From the NCBI RefSeq assembly GCF_900091415.1, contig NZ_FMHU01000001.1:1426001-1490000 (forward strand): a stretch of DNA of 64,000 nucleotides. Reading direction: 5' to 3'. Shown piece after piece: positions 34,555 through 44,043 of the stretch. The DNA is from Micromonospora inyonensis. Its GTDB lineage: Bacteria; Actinomycetota; Actinomycetes; Mycobacteriales; Micromonosporaceae. The notes under the pieces were generated by a model, which saw only the letters and a program-made list of their open reading frames with translations, was not told where the DNA came from and did no database searches. A program made the translations under genes and the position numbers. Each line of letters starts with the position of its first letter. Within the stretch, counting starts at the first letter, position 1.

Positions 34555-35376
34555 GAGCAGGGCCACGGTCTCGGCCGGGCGGACCAGCACCCCGACGTGG
34601 CTGGCATCCAGCGACCGGACGTCGAACGGGTTGTCGGGAGTCAGCGCGTCGGCCTCGGCGATGAACCGGTCCTGGAGGGCGACCGGCATCGAACGGTCGG
34701 CGGTGAGCCGCACGTAGGTGCGGGGAATGGTGCCCCACGTCGCCGCGTCGGCCCGCTCCTCGCCGGGGTCCAGGCTCTCGTCCGGTTCCAGGGTGTTCAG
34801 GTAGCCGTAGAACTCGTCGTCGGTGCCGTCGGCCAGGCATGCCTCCCGGAGCAGGGCGAGCAGCTCCGGATCGGCGGTACGCCAGTTGAAGCGCAGCGCG
34901 CCGAGTTCCATCGGGTTCGCGGCGAGCAGGCCGCCGACGCCGTGCAGGACGCTCGACGCGTTCTCGGCCGAGGTCTGGTAACCGGCCGGGGTGTCGTTCA
35001 CGCAGCACCACGCCGAGATGTAGACCAGCCGGTCCACCAGCTCCGGCGCGGCGTTGCCGACCCCGGTCAGGGTGATGCCGCCCCGGCTGTGCCCGACCAG
35101 GATCACCGGGCCGTGCGTGCGCACCCGCCGCAGCACGTCCAGCACGTGCGCCACGTTGTCCGCGTGGCCGATGCCGGCCATCGCGCTCGGCGTGGTCGCC
35201 AGCGCGGCGAGGTCCTGTGGTGCCTGGTACGCCGCCGGGAACGTCGCGCCGAACCCGTGCCCGGGCAGGTCGACGGCGAGCGACCGGTGACCGTGCAGGG
35301 CCAGCTCCCGCTGCATGGGCGCCCAGGTGAACGAGTTGCAGCCGGCGCCGTGGACGAAGACGAAGGTCGGCGCCAT
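34534..35376 (-). CDS. alpha/beta-hydrolase family protein
   Basis: The 280-residue protein has the canonical fold: FVHGAGCNSFTW oxyanion region (residues 7-18), VDLPGHGFGA, nucleophile Ser in VGHSRGGITL (about 92-101), and the C-terminal His in DASHVGVL (about 259-266). It is an esterase/salicylate-esterase-like enzyme with unknown substrate. The ATG overlaps the pcnA stop (TGATG), making it the second gene of a pcnA operon. Confidence 0.88.
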   Translation of the reverse strand: MAPTFVFVHGAGCNSFTWAPMQRELALHGHRSLAVDLPGHGFGATFPAAYQAPQDLAALATTPSAMAGIGHADNVAHVLDVLRRVRTHGPVILVGHSRGGITLTGVGNAAPELVDRLVYISAWCCVNDTPAGYQTSAENASSVLHGVGGLLAANPMELGALRFNWRTADPELLALLREACLADGTDDEFYGYLNTLEPDESLDPGEERADAATWGTIPRTYVRLTADRSMPVALQDRFIAEADALTPDNPFDVRSLDASHVGVLVRPAETVALLSSLVPG

Positions 35377-36836
35377 CAGTCGACGATCCCCCCGGCGCGC
35401 GCCCAGCGCAGCAGCTCCGCCTCGGCGGCGTCCCGGTCGAGTGGGCCGTGCTCCAAACGTACGTCCTTGAGGTGTTTCCAGGCCCGCCCGACGATCGGCC
35501 CCGGCGGCACGCCGAGCAACTCCATGATCGCGTTGCCGTCCAGGTCGGGACGGACCCGGGCCAGGTCCTCCTCGGCCGCGATCCGGGCGATCCGCTCCTC
35601 CAGCGCGCTGTAGTCCGACGCGAGCTGGGCGGCCTTGCGCCGGTTGCGGGTGGTGCAGTCCGAGCGGGTCAGCTTGTGCAGCCGGGGCAGCAGGTCACCG
35701 GCGTCGGTGACGTACCGGCGGACGGCCGAGTCGGTCCACTCGCCCCGGCCGTACCCGTAGAAGCGAAGGTGCAGGCCGACCAGCTTGGTGACCTGGGCGG
35801 TGACGTCCTTCGGGTAGCGCATGGCCTTCATCCGGGCCTTGGTCAGCCGCGCGCCGACCACCTCGTGGTGGTGGAAGCTCACCCGGCCGTCCGAGCCGAT
35901 CGCCTTGGTCGCCGGCTTGCCCACGTCGTGCATGAGGGCGGCCATCCGGAGGATGAAGTCGGGGCCGTCCTCCTCCAGCGCGACCGCGTTGCTGACCACG
36001 GTGAGCGTGTGCTCGTAGACGTCCTTGTGCTGGGCGTGCTCGTCGATCTCCAGCTTGAGGCCGGTCAGTTCGGGGAGGAACCGCTCGGCCAGCCCGGTGT
36101 CGACCAGCAGCCGCAGCCCGGTGACCGGGTCGGCGCCGCTGAGCAGCTTGGTGAACTCGTCCCGGATCCGCTCGGCGGTGATCCGGTCCAGGTCGGCGGC
36201 CATCCGGGTCATCGCCACGCGGACGTCCGGGTGCACGGCGAAACGGAGCTGCGCGGCGAACCGCGCCGCCCGCAGCATCCGCAGCGGGTCGTCGCCGAAG
36301 GACTCCCGGGGCGTCCCCGGGGTACGGATCACCCGGGCGGCCAGGTCGTCCAGGCCGCCGTACGGGTCGGTGAAGCGATGCTCGGGCAGGCTCACCGCCA
36401 TCGCGTTGACGGTGAAGTCGCGCCGCTTCAGGTCGTCGGTCAGGTTCGTCCCGTACGCCACCACCGGGTTGCGGCTGACCTGGTCGTACGACTCGGCGCG
36501 GAAGGTGGTGATCTCCAACCGGAGGCCGCCGCGCTGCGCGCCGATGGTGCCGAACTCGCGTCCGGTCTCCCAGATCGACTCGGCCCAGCCCTTGAGCACC
36601 TTGAGCGTCTGGTCCGGGTGGGCGTCGGTGCAGAAGTCGAGATCCTCGCCGAGCCGGCCGAGCAGGGCGTCCCGGACCGAACCGCCCACCAGGTGCAGCT
36701 CGTGGCCGGCACGGGCGAACCGGCGGCCCAGTTCGTCGGCGACCGGGGAGACGCGGAGCAGTTCGGCGACGGCGTTGCGCTGCGCGGCGGTGAGCTGGCG
36801 GCGGTCGGCGGCGTGGGGTACGGAGGCTTCGGACAT
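35376..36836 (-). CDS. pcnA: CCA tRNA nucleotidyltransferase
   Basis: This class II nucleotidyltransferase completes or repairs the CCA end of tRNAs. The 486-residue protein has LVGGSVRDALLGR (about 49-61), the catalytic DLDFCTD (65-71), RRDFTVNAMAV, the neck region RMLRAARFAAQL, and an HD phosphohydrolase-like domain with MHDVGKPAT (about 289-297) and FHHHEVVGA. Length is normal for the actinobacterial PcnA/CCA. It diverges from murJ across 126 bases. Confidence 0.94.
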   Translation of the reverse strand: MSEASVPHAADRRQLTAAQRNAVAELLRVSPVADELGRRFARAGHELHLVGGSVRDALLGRLGEDLDFCTDAHPDQTLKVLKGWAESIWETGREFGTIGAQRGGLRLEITTFRAESYDQVSRNPVVAYGTNLTDDLKRRDFTVNAMAVSLPEHRFTDPYGGLDDLAARVIRTPGTPRESFGDDPLRMLRAARFAAQLRFAVHPDVRVAMTRMAADLDRITAERIRDEFTKLLSGADPVTGLRLLVDTGLAERFLPELTGLKLEIDEHAQHKDVYEHTLTVVSNAVALEEDGPDFILRMAALMHDVGKPATKAIGSDGRVSFHHHEVVGARLTKARMKAMRYPKDVTAQVTKLVGLHLRFYGYGRGEWTDSAVRRYVTDAGDLLPRLHKLTRSDCTTRNRRKAAQLASDYSALEERIARIAAEEDLARVRPDLDGNAIMELLGVPPGPIVGRAWKHLKDVRLEHGPLDRDAAEAELLRWARAGGIVD

Positions 36837-36962
36837 CGGAGCGCCAGCCTAGCGGTCCGGCGTCCGAACTGGTCCGCCGGGCGCGGCTCGGGCAGACGTT
36901 GACTAAGGTCTTGGTCGTGTGCGGGCCCGTGCCCGGCCATCTCGTACCCCTTGGGAGGCTCG

Positions 36963-38705
36963 ATGAGCGGCGGGCTCTACCGCAGCGCGAACGCCGGCTG
37001 GGGGGACGACCGCCGGCCGGACGATGCCACGTACATCTCCGCCGAGCCGCTGAACCAGCCCGCGCTGGAGTCGACCGCCCCGCCGGCCGAGCAGGTCGGC
37101 GAGACCAGTGCCGCGACGAACAGCGCGGTGATGGCGATCGGCAGCCTGGTCAGCCGGGGCACGGGCTTCCTGCGCACGCTGGCGCTGACCGCCGCGCTCG
37201 GCGGCGCGCTGGTCGGTGACGCGTACACCACCGCGCAGATCCTCCCCCAGATGGTCTACGAGTTCCTGCTCGGCGGCATCCTGACCAGTGTCCTGATCCC
37301 GGTGCTGGTCCGCCGCCGCAAGTCCGACGCCGACGGCGGCCAGGCGTACGCCCAGCGGCTGCTCACCCTGGCCGTGCTCGCGCTCGGCGTCGCCGTGCTG
37401 CTGGCGTTGGTCTTCGCCGCACAGCTCGCCGCGCTCTACGGGGGCGACCAGTCGGGCGAGGGCTATCCGAAACTGGTCACCACGCTGTCGTATCTCATGC
37501 TGCCGATGATCTTCTTCAGCGGCCTGAGTGCGTTGATCAGCGCGGTGCTCAACACCCGGGGGCACTTCGCCGCCCCGATGTGGGCGCCGATCCTGAACAA
37601 CCTGGTAGTGATCACCACCGCCGGGCTCTACATCGCCATCTTCGGCGCGGAGATCATCAAACCGAACGAGATGACCGGCGGCCGGATCCTGCTGATCGGC
37701 GGCGGCACCCTGCTCGGGGTGGTCATCCAGTCGTTGGGGCTGCTCCCGGCGCTCCGCAAGGTCGGCTTCCGGTGGAAGCTCCGGTTCGACTTCCGGGCTC
37801 TGGGCCTGGCCGAGCTGAGCCGGCTCGGTGCCTGGATGTTCTGCTACGTGACGGTCAGCCAGATCGGGCTGGTCGTCCTGTTCAACCTGCTCAACCGGGC
37901 CGGCGGCGGCAACAAGGCCGGTCCGCTGATCTACAACAACGTCTTCCTGCTGCTGATGATGGCGCACGGGATCATCGCCGTGTCGATCATCACGGCGCTG
38001 ATGCCCCGGATGAGCGCCGCCGCCGCCGACGGCCGGTACGCCGACCTCGCCGCCGACCTGTCCCGGGCCACCCGGACCGTCTCGGCGGTGCTCGCCCCGA
38101 TCGCGGTCTGCTACGCGGTGCTGGCCACCCCGCTGGCGAGGACCCTGTTCGGGTACGGCGCGTTCACCGACAAGAACGTCGAGGCCACCGCCCTGGTGTT
38201 GATGGTCGCCGCCGTCGCGCTGGTGCCGTTCGCGGTGAGCCAGCTCTTCACCTTCGCCTTCTACGCGCTGCCCGACACCCGCACCCCGGCTTTGATCAAC
38301 ATCCCGGTGGTCGCCCTCCGGATCGGGGTGCAGGTCGTCCTCTTCGCCGCGTTCTCGGCGAGCTTCGCCGCTGCCGGCATGATGATCGGCAACGCGGTGT
38401 CGTACCTGGCCGCCGCGATCGGCTCGGCCTGGCTGCTGCGGCCCCGGGTGGGGCGGATCGGACTCGGCGCGATCGTCCGTACCCTCGGCCGCGTCCTGGT
38501 CGCCGCCGCCGGTGCCGCGCTGGTCGGCGTGCTGGTGGTCTGGCTGCTGCCGGGCGACGACACGCCGAGCCGCCTGGAGGCGATCGTCCAGCTCGTGATC
38601 GGCGGAGCGGTCATCGCCGGCACGTACCTCGGGCTGGCCATGCTGCTGCGGATCGGCGAGATCACCGAGGTGGTCGGCATGGTCCGCCGCCGGCTCGGTC
38701 GGTGA
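36963..38705 (+). CDS. murJ: lipid II flippase MurJ
   Basis: MurJ moves lipid II across the membrane for peptidoglycan synthesis. The 580-residue protein (ATG 36963 with GGGAGG just upstream; a TTG 12 bases earlier is unlikely) has a 60-residue cytoplasmic tail and about 14 membrane helices, with MurJ segments SLVSRGTGFLRTLAL, ILPQMVYEFLLGGILTSVLI, LMLPMIFFSGLSALISAVLN and ALPDTRTPALINI. Essential Arg and Asp positions are present. In mycobacteria the homologue carries a C-terminal pseudokinase; here that part is a separate gene downstream. Confidence 0.94.
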   Translation: MSGGLYRSANAGWGDDRRPDDATYISAEPLNQPALESTAPPAEQVGETSAATNSAVMAIGSLVSRGTGFLRTLALTAALGGALVGDAYTTAQILPQMVYEFLLGGILTSVLIPVLVRRRKSDADGGQAYAQRLLTLAVLALGVAVLLALVFAAQLAALYGGDQSGEGYPKLVTTLSYLMLPMIFFSGLSALISAVLNTRGHFAAPMWAPILNNLVVITTAGLYIAIFGAEIIKPNEMTGGRILLIGGGTLLGVVIQSLGLLPALRKVGFRWKLRFDFRALGLAELSRLGAWMFCYVTVSQIGLVVLFNLLNRAGGGNKAGPLIYNNVFLLLMMAHGIIAVSIITALMPRMSAAAADGRYADLAADLSRATRTVSAVLAPIAVCYAVLATPLARTLFGYGAFTDKNVEATALVLMVAAVALVPFAVSQLFTFAFYALPDTRTPALINIPVVALRIGVQVVLFAAFSASFAAAGMMIGNAVSYLAAAIGSAWLLRPRVGRIGLGAIVRTLGRVLVAAAGAALVGVLVVWLLPGDDTPSRLEAIVQLVIGGAVIAGTYLGLAMLLRIGEITEVVGMVRRRLGR

Positions 38706-39134
38706 TCCCGAGCCTGTGGACAGTGCGTGACGGTGGATCACCACCTGGGGATGTACCTGTGGATAACTCAGCGAGCCGCCGCTCACCTACCGGTTCGGCC
38801 TGTGGATAACCAGCCGTACGGATGAGCATGGCCAGACGATCGGGGGGAACCCGGCGGCAGTCGACCTGCTCGGGTCGGTGTCGGCGGGCCCCTCCGGTCA
38901 CCGCTTGCGGACAGCCTCTAGATTTGGCACGTACATGTACCAGCAACGTGGCTGACAACGGTCGTAACCGGACACGCCACCCGTAACCGGCAGCCTGTGC
39001 GGGTACGGCGGCAAGATGACATGTCGGGGAGACACGCAACCCAGGTAAGGTCGCTCTCGACGGGTACGGCCGCCGGCGGCGCTCCGCGTCGACGACACGA
39101 GCCGGTTCCTTGACGAGGCAGAGCGGAAAGCCAC
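38706..39134. promoter_or_regulatory. DnaA boxes and intergenic region between murJ and the pseudokinase
   Basis: The 429-base gap contains two perfect DnaA boxes TGTGGATAA (38758-38766 and 38801-38809) and a variant TGTGGACAG (38715-38723). A promoter for the pseudokinase-sigM genes probably lies in 39000-39130. No ORF is convincing. Confidence 0.55.
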
Positions 39135-40742
39135 ATGCCCAGCAGTTCGGGTCCATCGATCGACACGATCACCGAGGGAGGACGGGTGACCCAGGTCGGC
39201 GAGGGTCAGGAGGCGGAGGAAAGCGCTCCGTCCGTCATGACCTTCGGTGCTCCCACGGTCGGTGAGATCCTTGCCGAACGGTACGAACTGGTCGAGCACA
39301 TCAACGACGACAGTGCGGGCCGGCAGGTCTGGCGCGGGGTCGACGTCATCCTGCGCCGCCCGGTCGCGGTCGTGCTGCGGCACCCCGGTGGCGACTCGGC
39401 CACCGAGATGCTCCAGGCCGCGGTCGCCGCCAGCCGGGTCATCCACCCCAACCTGGCCGGCGTCTACGACGCCATCGACGAGGCCGAGCGGGCGTACGTG
39501 GTCCGCGAGTGGGTGGACGGCCGGTCGCTGCGCGAACTGACCGCCGAGGGCCCGTTGGACCCGGCGCGGGCCACCAGCATCGGGCACTCCGTGGCCAGCG
39601 CCCTGGCCGCGGTGCACGCCACCGGCATGGTGCACGGCAACGTGCACCCGGGCACCGTGATGATCAGCGACGACGGCCGGGTGGTCCTCGCCGACGCGCG
39701 GACCGACGGCGCGGACAGCCAGGAGAGCGACCTCCGGGCGGTCGGTGGCGTCCTCTACTACGCGCTCACCGGGCACTGGCCGCACGGCGAGGCGCCGTTG
39801 CACGGCGCCACCGCCGGGCACGGCCGGGCCGTCATCCCGGACGCGGTCCGCGACGCGGGCGGCGGCCTCGCCGCCCCCCGGCAGGTCCGCGCGGGCGTGC
39901 CCGCGTACCTGGACGACCTGACCATGGACCTGCTCGACCGGCAGATTCCACCGCCCTCGTCGGACGTGCTCGCCGCCGAGCTGGGCCGGCTGGAGGTGCC
40001 CGCCGACGAGCAGTACCTCGAACAGGCCGGCCCGCTCCGGTTCACCGCCGACAACGAGGACGAGCGCACCCCGCTCTCCCCGGCCGGTGGCCGCAAGGTG
40101 GTCCTCGGTATCGCCGGCCTGCTCGTGGTCGCCCTGGTCGGCCTCCTCATCGGCGTCACCACCCTGCGGGGCGACGACGACCCGGGCGGTCAGGCCGCGA
40201 ACCCGCCCGGCCCGGTGGCCAGCGACGACGCCCCGGCACCGGCACCGGCCGCCGTCCGGACCCTGAAGCTCGGCACCGACCAGGTCCGCGTGATCGACCC
40301 GGACAGCAAGGCCCGGGACGAGTTCGACGGCATCGAGAAGGTCGTCGACGGGGACCAGGACGAGGCGTGGCAGACCGACAGCTACTACAACGCCAAGTTC
40401 AGCAACCTCAAGGGCGGCATGGGGATCCTGATCGACCTCAAGCAGCCGCAGACGGTGAAGTCGGTGGAGGCGCTGCTGTCCAACCGGGGTGCCACCGGGA
40501 AGATCTACGTCGGCACCGCCGACCACCCGTCCACCTCGGCCGGCGACAAGGCCCTCGTCCAGGCGTTCAAGAGCAAGCAGATCGGCCCGACGCTGGAGAA
40601 CCACGGCGCGAAGATGGTCTTCGACGGCTTCGAGGCCGACCAGAAGTACCAGTACCTCCTCTTCTGGGTCACCGACCTGCCGGAGATCGACGCGGGCAAG
40701 TTCAAGCTCATCGTCCAGGAGATCACGGTCCAGGTGCAGTGA
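39135..40742 (+). CDS. pseudokinase membrane protein (MviN/MurJ-associated)
   Basis: The 535-residue protein (ATG 39135; GTG 39186 has a better GGAGG) has a protein-kinase-like domain (about 45-290) with degenerate motifs: the ATP loop lacks the glycine pattern, the catalytic HRD is HGNVHPGTVMI, and DFG is replaced by LADAR. One membrane helix (VVLGIAGLLVVALVGLLIGV, about 322-341) leads to an extracellular beta-sandwich of about 150 residues (KVVDGDQDEAWQTDSYY, GILIDLKQPQTVKSVEALLS) like discoidin domains. In mycobacteria the equivalent domain of MviN binds FhaA after phosphorylation by PknB and limits peptidoglycan synthesis; a similar role is inferred. Confidence 0.85.
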   Translation: MPSSSGPSIDTITEGGRVTQVGEGQEAEESAPSVMTFGAPTVGEILAERYELVEHINDDSAGRQVWRGVDVILRRPVAVVLRHPGGDSATEMLQAAVAASRVIHPNLAGVYDAIDEAERAYVVREWVDGRSLRELTAEGPLDPARATSIGHSVASALAAVHATGMVHGNVHPGTVMISDDGRVVLADARTDGADSQESDLRAVGGVLYYALTGHWPHGEAPLHGATAGHGRAVIPDAVRDAGGGLAAPRQVRAGVPAYLDDLTMDLLDRQIPPPSSDVLAAELGRLEVPADEQYLEQAGPLRFTADNEDERTPLSPAGGRKVVLGIAGLLVVALVGLLIGVTTLRGDDDPGGQAANPPGPVASDDAPAPAPAAVRTLKLGTDQVRVIDPDSKARDEFDGIEKVVDGDQDEAWQTDSYYNAKFSNLKGGMGILIDLKQPQTVKSVEALLSNRGATGKIYVGTADHPSTSAGDKALVQAFKSKQIGPTLENHGAKMVFDGFEADQKYQYLLFWVTDLPEIDAGKFKLIVQEITVQVQ

Positions 40743-40788
40743 ACCGGCGCGCACGGCGATCCAACCACTCCGATCACGGGACGTGGCG

Positions 40789-41562
40789 ATGACCGGGCGT
40801 GGCACGGGCGCGGGTGGTGTGCCGGTCGGTCCGCCACCCCTGCTCGCCGCCGACACCGTCGCCACCGACGCCGACCTGCTCGCCGCCCACGTCGCCGGGG
40901 ACCGCGACGCCTTCACCGAGCTGTTCCGGCGACACCGCGACCGGCTCTGGGCAGTGGCGGTCCGCACCATCGGCGACCGGGAGGAGGCGGCCGACGCCCT
41001 CCAGGACGCGCTGCTCTCCGCGCACCGCGCAGCGGCCCGGTTCCGGGGCGACTCGGCGGTCACCACCTGGCTGCACCGGATCGTGGTCAACGCCTGCCTG
41101 GACCGGATGCGACGCCGGCAGGCCCACCCCACCGTCCCGCTGCCGGACGGCAACCGGTCCGACGACCCGGCGGCCACCGGCGGCGTCGAGCCGGCCGCCC
41201 CCGCCCCGGACCACGACACCGCGCTGGTGGTCCGGCAGGCCCTCGCGCAACTGCCCGTCGAACAGCGCGCCGCGCTGGTCCTGGTCGACGTGCAGGGCTA
41301 CCCGGTGGCCGAGGTGGCCCGCATCCTCGACGTGGCCGAGGGCACGGTGAAGAGCCGGTGCGCCCGGGGCCGGGCGCGACTGGCCGTCCTGCTCGGGCAT
41401 CTCCGCACCGGCGGTGACGGGCCGTCGGACCGTGCCGGTGCCTCCCGGTCGGCCCAGCCGGACGTGCCCGGCATCACCAGCGGGAACCCCGGAGCACCCG
41501 GGGACGTCGGATCAGGGCCGGGGCGGTCCCGGAAACCCACCGACCAGAGGGAGAACACGTGA
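40789..41562 (+). CDS. sigM: ECF RNA polymerase sigma factor SigM
   Basis: The 257-residue protein starts at ATG 40789. Region 2 (about 28-95: DRDAFTELFRRHRDRLWAVA, DREEAADALQDALLSAHRAA, TTWLHRIVVNACLDRMRRR) and region 4 (about 145-200: LAQLPVEQRAALVLVDVQGY, VAEVARILDVAEGTVKSRCA) are complete. The C-terminal 50 residues are Gly/Pro-rich. It overlaps the anti-sigma gene by four bases and sits in the conserved murJ-sigM-trxBA cluster. Confidence 0.92.
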   Translation: MTGRGTGAGGVPVGPPPLLAADTVATDADLLAAHVAGDRDAFTELFRRHRDRLWAVAVRTIGDREEAADALQDALLSAHRAAARFRGDSAVTTWLHRIVVNACLDRMRRRQAHPTVPLPDGNRSDDPAATGGVEPAAPAPDHDTALVVRQALAQLPVEQRAALVLVDVQGYPVAEVARILDVAEGTVKSRCARGRARLAVLLGHLRTGGDGPSDRAGASRSAQPDVPGITSGNPGAPGDVGSGPGRSRKPTDQRENT

Positions 41563-42506
41563 CGGCCGGGCGGTTCGGGGAGGTCGACCACGACCTGCTC
41601 GCCGACTACGTCGGTGGCGCGTTGGACGGCACATCCGACGAGACCACGGTCGCCCGACTGGTGGCGGAGGATCCGGCCTGGTCACGAGCACACGACGAAC
41701 TGGCCGCCGCGATGGACCGGGTCGGCGCCGCTCTGGCCGCCTGGGGCGGGTCGACGCCCACCATGCCGGAGACGGTGGCCGACCGCCTCACCGCCGCGCT
41801 CGCCGGGGCCGGTCCGGCGGCACCGGCCACCGTGCCCGCCCAGGCGTCGCCGTCGCCGACCGTCGCCGTCAGCAGCACCTCCGGCGGCGGGTCGAGCCGA
41901 ACGGTGGCCGTGGTCGGCGCGTCCCCACGTCCGGCCGGGCGTGGCCGGCGGCGCTGGCCCCGCCGGACGGCCCCGGTGCTGGTCGCCGCAGCGGCGATGG
42001 TCGCGGCCGGCTTCGGCGTCACCCAGTTCGTCGGGTCCGGGGTCGGGCAGCAGGAGGCGGGATCGGCCCGGGACACCGCGGTCGCGGGCAGCGCGCCGCG
42101 CGACGCGTTCCGGCTCACGACCGACCCCACCCGGACGGGCACCAGCTACACCCCGGACACGGTCGGCACGATGTCCGGCGGGCCGGGCGTGCTCTCCAAC
42201 AACAGCCCCAGCTCCGCCGGGCAGCCCGACGGCGAGTCGGAGCCGCGCGTCCAGGCACCCGTCGCCGGCCTGGACCGGCTCACCGACCGTACGGCGCTCG
42301 ACACCTGCCTCGGGGCTGTCGGCGCGGCACACGGGCGGGGGCGGATCACCGTGGACCGGGTCGAGTACGCGGCGTTCCAGGGCGCACCGGCGCTGGTGAT
42401 CGGCCTCGTCGACGCCGAAGGCGATCGCTGGGTCGTGGTGACCGGGCCGGAGTGCGGGGTGCCGGGATCCGGCGCGGACACCCGCTACCGCGCGCAGGTA
42501 GGGTGA
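41559..42506 (+). CDS. anti-sigma-M factor-like membrane protein
   Basis: The 315-residue protein starts at GTG 41559 within the sigM stop. Residues 1-90 form an anti-sigma-like helical domain (VDHDLLADYVGGALDGTSDE, ARLVAEDPAWSRAHDELAAA) without zinc-binding His/Cys, a Pro/Ser-rich linker follows, and one membrane helix APVLVAAAAMVAAGFGVTQF (about 142-161) leads to an extracellular domain of about 150 residues with paired cysteines (LDTCLGAVGAA; GPECGVPG). This is the usual arrangement of a membrane-anchored regulator of SigM. Confidence 0.85.
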   Translation: MTAGRFGEVDHDLLADYVGGALDGTSDETTVARLVAEDPAWSRAHDELAAAMDRVGAALAAWGGSTPTMPETVADRLTAALAGAGPAAPATVPAQASPSPTVAVSSTSGGGSSRTVAVVGASPRPAGRGRRRWPRRTAPVLVAAAAMVAAGFGVTQFVGSGVGQQEAGSARDTAVAGSAPRDAFRLTTDPTRTGTSYTPDTVGTMSGGPGVLSNNSPSSAGQPDGESEPRVQAPVAGLDRLTDRTALDTCLGAVGAAHGRGRITVDRVEYAAFQGAPALVIGLVDAEGDRWVVVTGPECGVPGSGADTRYRAQVG

Positions 42507-42565
42507 GGTCGCGGTCACCGGACGTCCGATCATCCACGTGACGTCACCCACCGGACGACCGGCCC

Positions 42566-42593
42566 GGGAATCCCCACTTCGTACGATGACGTT
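42566..42593 (+). promoter_or_regulatory. possible sigma-R/ECF-type promoter before trxB
   Basis: GGGAAT (42566-42571) and GTT (42591-42593) are spaced 19 bases apart, close to the SigR/SigH thiol-stress consensus (GGAAT, about 18, GTT) that drives trxBA in streptomycetes. It lies 94 bases before the trxB start. The spacing is one base over the ideal. Confidence 0.4.
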
Positions 42594-42686
42594 CTGCATG
42601 GCAGTTGCCGACGATGCCAGGCGTCGGCACTCGGATCGACATCGGTGCGCGCGCCGGTGCCGAACACACACACTCGGGAGACGGCA

Positions 42687-43637
42687 GTGGACGAGGTCCG
42701 CAACCTGATCATCATCGGCTCAGGACCCACCGGTTACACGGCCGCGGTCTACGCGGCGCGCGCCAACCTCAAGCCACTGGTCATCGAGGGCGTGCAGTCC
42801 GGTGGCGCGCTGATGACGACCACCGAGGTGGAGAACTTCCCCGGCTTCGCCGACGGCATCCTCGGCCCTGAGCTGATGGACAACATGCGCAAGCAGGCCG
42901 AGCGGTTCGGCGCGGAGTTCCTCACCGACGACGTGACCCGGGTGGAGCTGGTCGACACCGGCACGCCGGGTTCCGGTGCGACGAGCACCGTCTGGGTCGG
43001 CGAGACCGCGTACCGGGCCCGTGCCGTCATCCTGGCCACCGGCTCGGCGTGGCGGCCACTGGGCGTCCCCGGCGAGCAGGAGTACCTGGGCCACGGCGTG
43101 TCGTCCTGTGCCACCTGCGACGGCTTCTTCTTCCGCAACCAGCACATCGTGGTGGTCGGCGGCGGCGACTCCGCGATGGAGGAGGCGAGCTTCCTCACCC
43201 GGTTCGCCGAGTCGGTCACCATCGTGCACCGGCGCGACTCGTTCCGGGCCAGCAAGATCATGGCCGAGCGGGCGCTGAGCAACGAGAAGATCAAGGTCGA
43301 GTGGAACACCACCGTGGAGGAGATCCTCGGCGCGGACAACAAGGTGACCGGCGTCCGGTTGCGTAACGTGCACACCGGCGAGACGAAGGTGCTCGACGTC
43401 ACCGGCGTGTTCATCGCGATCGGCCACGACCCGCGCAGTGAACTCTTCCGGGGGCAGGTCGACCTCGACGACGAGGGCTACGTCAAGGTCGAGGCGCCGA
43501 GCACCCGTACCAACATCCCCGGTGTGTTCGCCGCCGGAGACCTGGTCGACCACACCTACCGGCAGGCGATCACCGCCGCCGGCACCGGCTGTGCCGCCGC
43601 GCTCGACGCCGAGCGGTTCATCGCCACCCTGAGCTGA
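42687..43637 (+). CDS. trxB: thioredoxin-disulfide reductase
   Basis: The FAD enzyme transfers electrons from NADPH to thioredoxin. The 316-residue protein starts at GTG 42687 (GGGAGAC upstream); the frame is open earlier but [20 protein letters not shown] is the normal N-terminus. It has the FAD loop GSGPTG, the redox pair CATC in [12 protein letters not shown] (about 136-147), the NADPH loop [11 protein letters not shown], and the second FAD motif [21 protein letters not shown]. It is followed by trxA after 33 bases. Confidence 0.96.
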   Translation: MDEVRNLIIIGSGPTGYTAAVYAARANLKPLVIEGVQSGGALMTTTEVENFPGFADGILGPELMDNMRKQAERFGAEFLTDDVTRVELVDTGTPGSGATSTVWVGETAYRARAVILATGSAWRPLGVPGEQEYLGHGVSSCATCDGFFFRNQHIVVVGGGDSAMEEASFLTRFAESVTIVHRRDSFRASKIMAERALSNEKIKVEWNTTVEEILGADNKVTGVRLRNVHTGETKVLDVTGVFIAIGHDPRSELFRGQVDLDDEGYVKVEAPSTRTNIPGVFAAGDLVDHTYRQAITAAGTGCAAALDAERFIATLS

Positions 43638-43670
43638 CAACCCTGTAGACATCCCCGGAGGAGGGTCATA

Positions 43671-43994
43671 GTGGGTACAACGACGGCGGTCACCGACGCC
43701 AACTTCGCCACTGACGTACTGAAGTCCGACAAGCCGGTACTGGTGGACTTCTGGGCCGAGTGGTGCGTGCCGTGCCGCAAGGTCGCACCGCTGCTGGAGG
43801 AGATCGCCAACGAGATGGGCGACCAGGTTCGGATCGTCAAGCTTAACATCGACGAGAACCCCGAGACCGCCCGGGCCTACCGGGTGATGTCCGTGCCGAC
43901 CCTCACCGTCTTCAAGAACGGCGAGCCGGTGCAGTCGATCGCCGGTGCCAAGCCAAAGGGCGAACTGGTCAAGCTGATCCAGGCCGCGCTCTGA
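43671..43994 (+). CDS. trxA: thioredoxin (CVPC active site)
   Basis: The 107-residue thioredoxin begins with GTG 43671 behind GGAGGAGGG and has [51 protein letters not shown] and the usual final helix. The active site is CVPC rather than CGPC, a change known in some actinobacterial thioredoxins that may alter its redox potential. It forms an operon with trxB and ends at a strong terminator. Confidence 0.95.
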   Translation: MGTTTAVTDANFATDVLKSDKPVLVDFWAEWCVPCRKVAPLLEEIANEMGDQVRIVKLNIDENPETARAYRVMSVPTLTVFKNGEPVQSIAGAKPKGELVKLIQAAL

Positions 43995-44008
43995 CCGACG
44001 CTGCTGTC

Positions 44009-44043
44009 CGGAGCCCCGTACCCGTCCCGGGTGCGGGGCTCCG
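44009..44043 (+). terminator. hairpin terminator after trxA
   Basis: A 16-bp stem (44009-44024 with 44028-44043; arm CGGAGCCCCGTACCCG, one G-U pair) with loop TCC lies 14 bases after trxA. Confidence 0.85.

Noticed and set aside
35448..36902. A 484-codon plus-strand frame opposite pcnA
   Set aside because: Shadow of pcnA; Val/Gly/Asp-rich without motifs.
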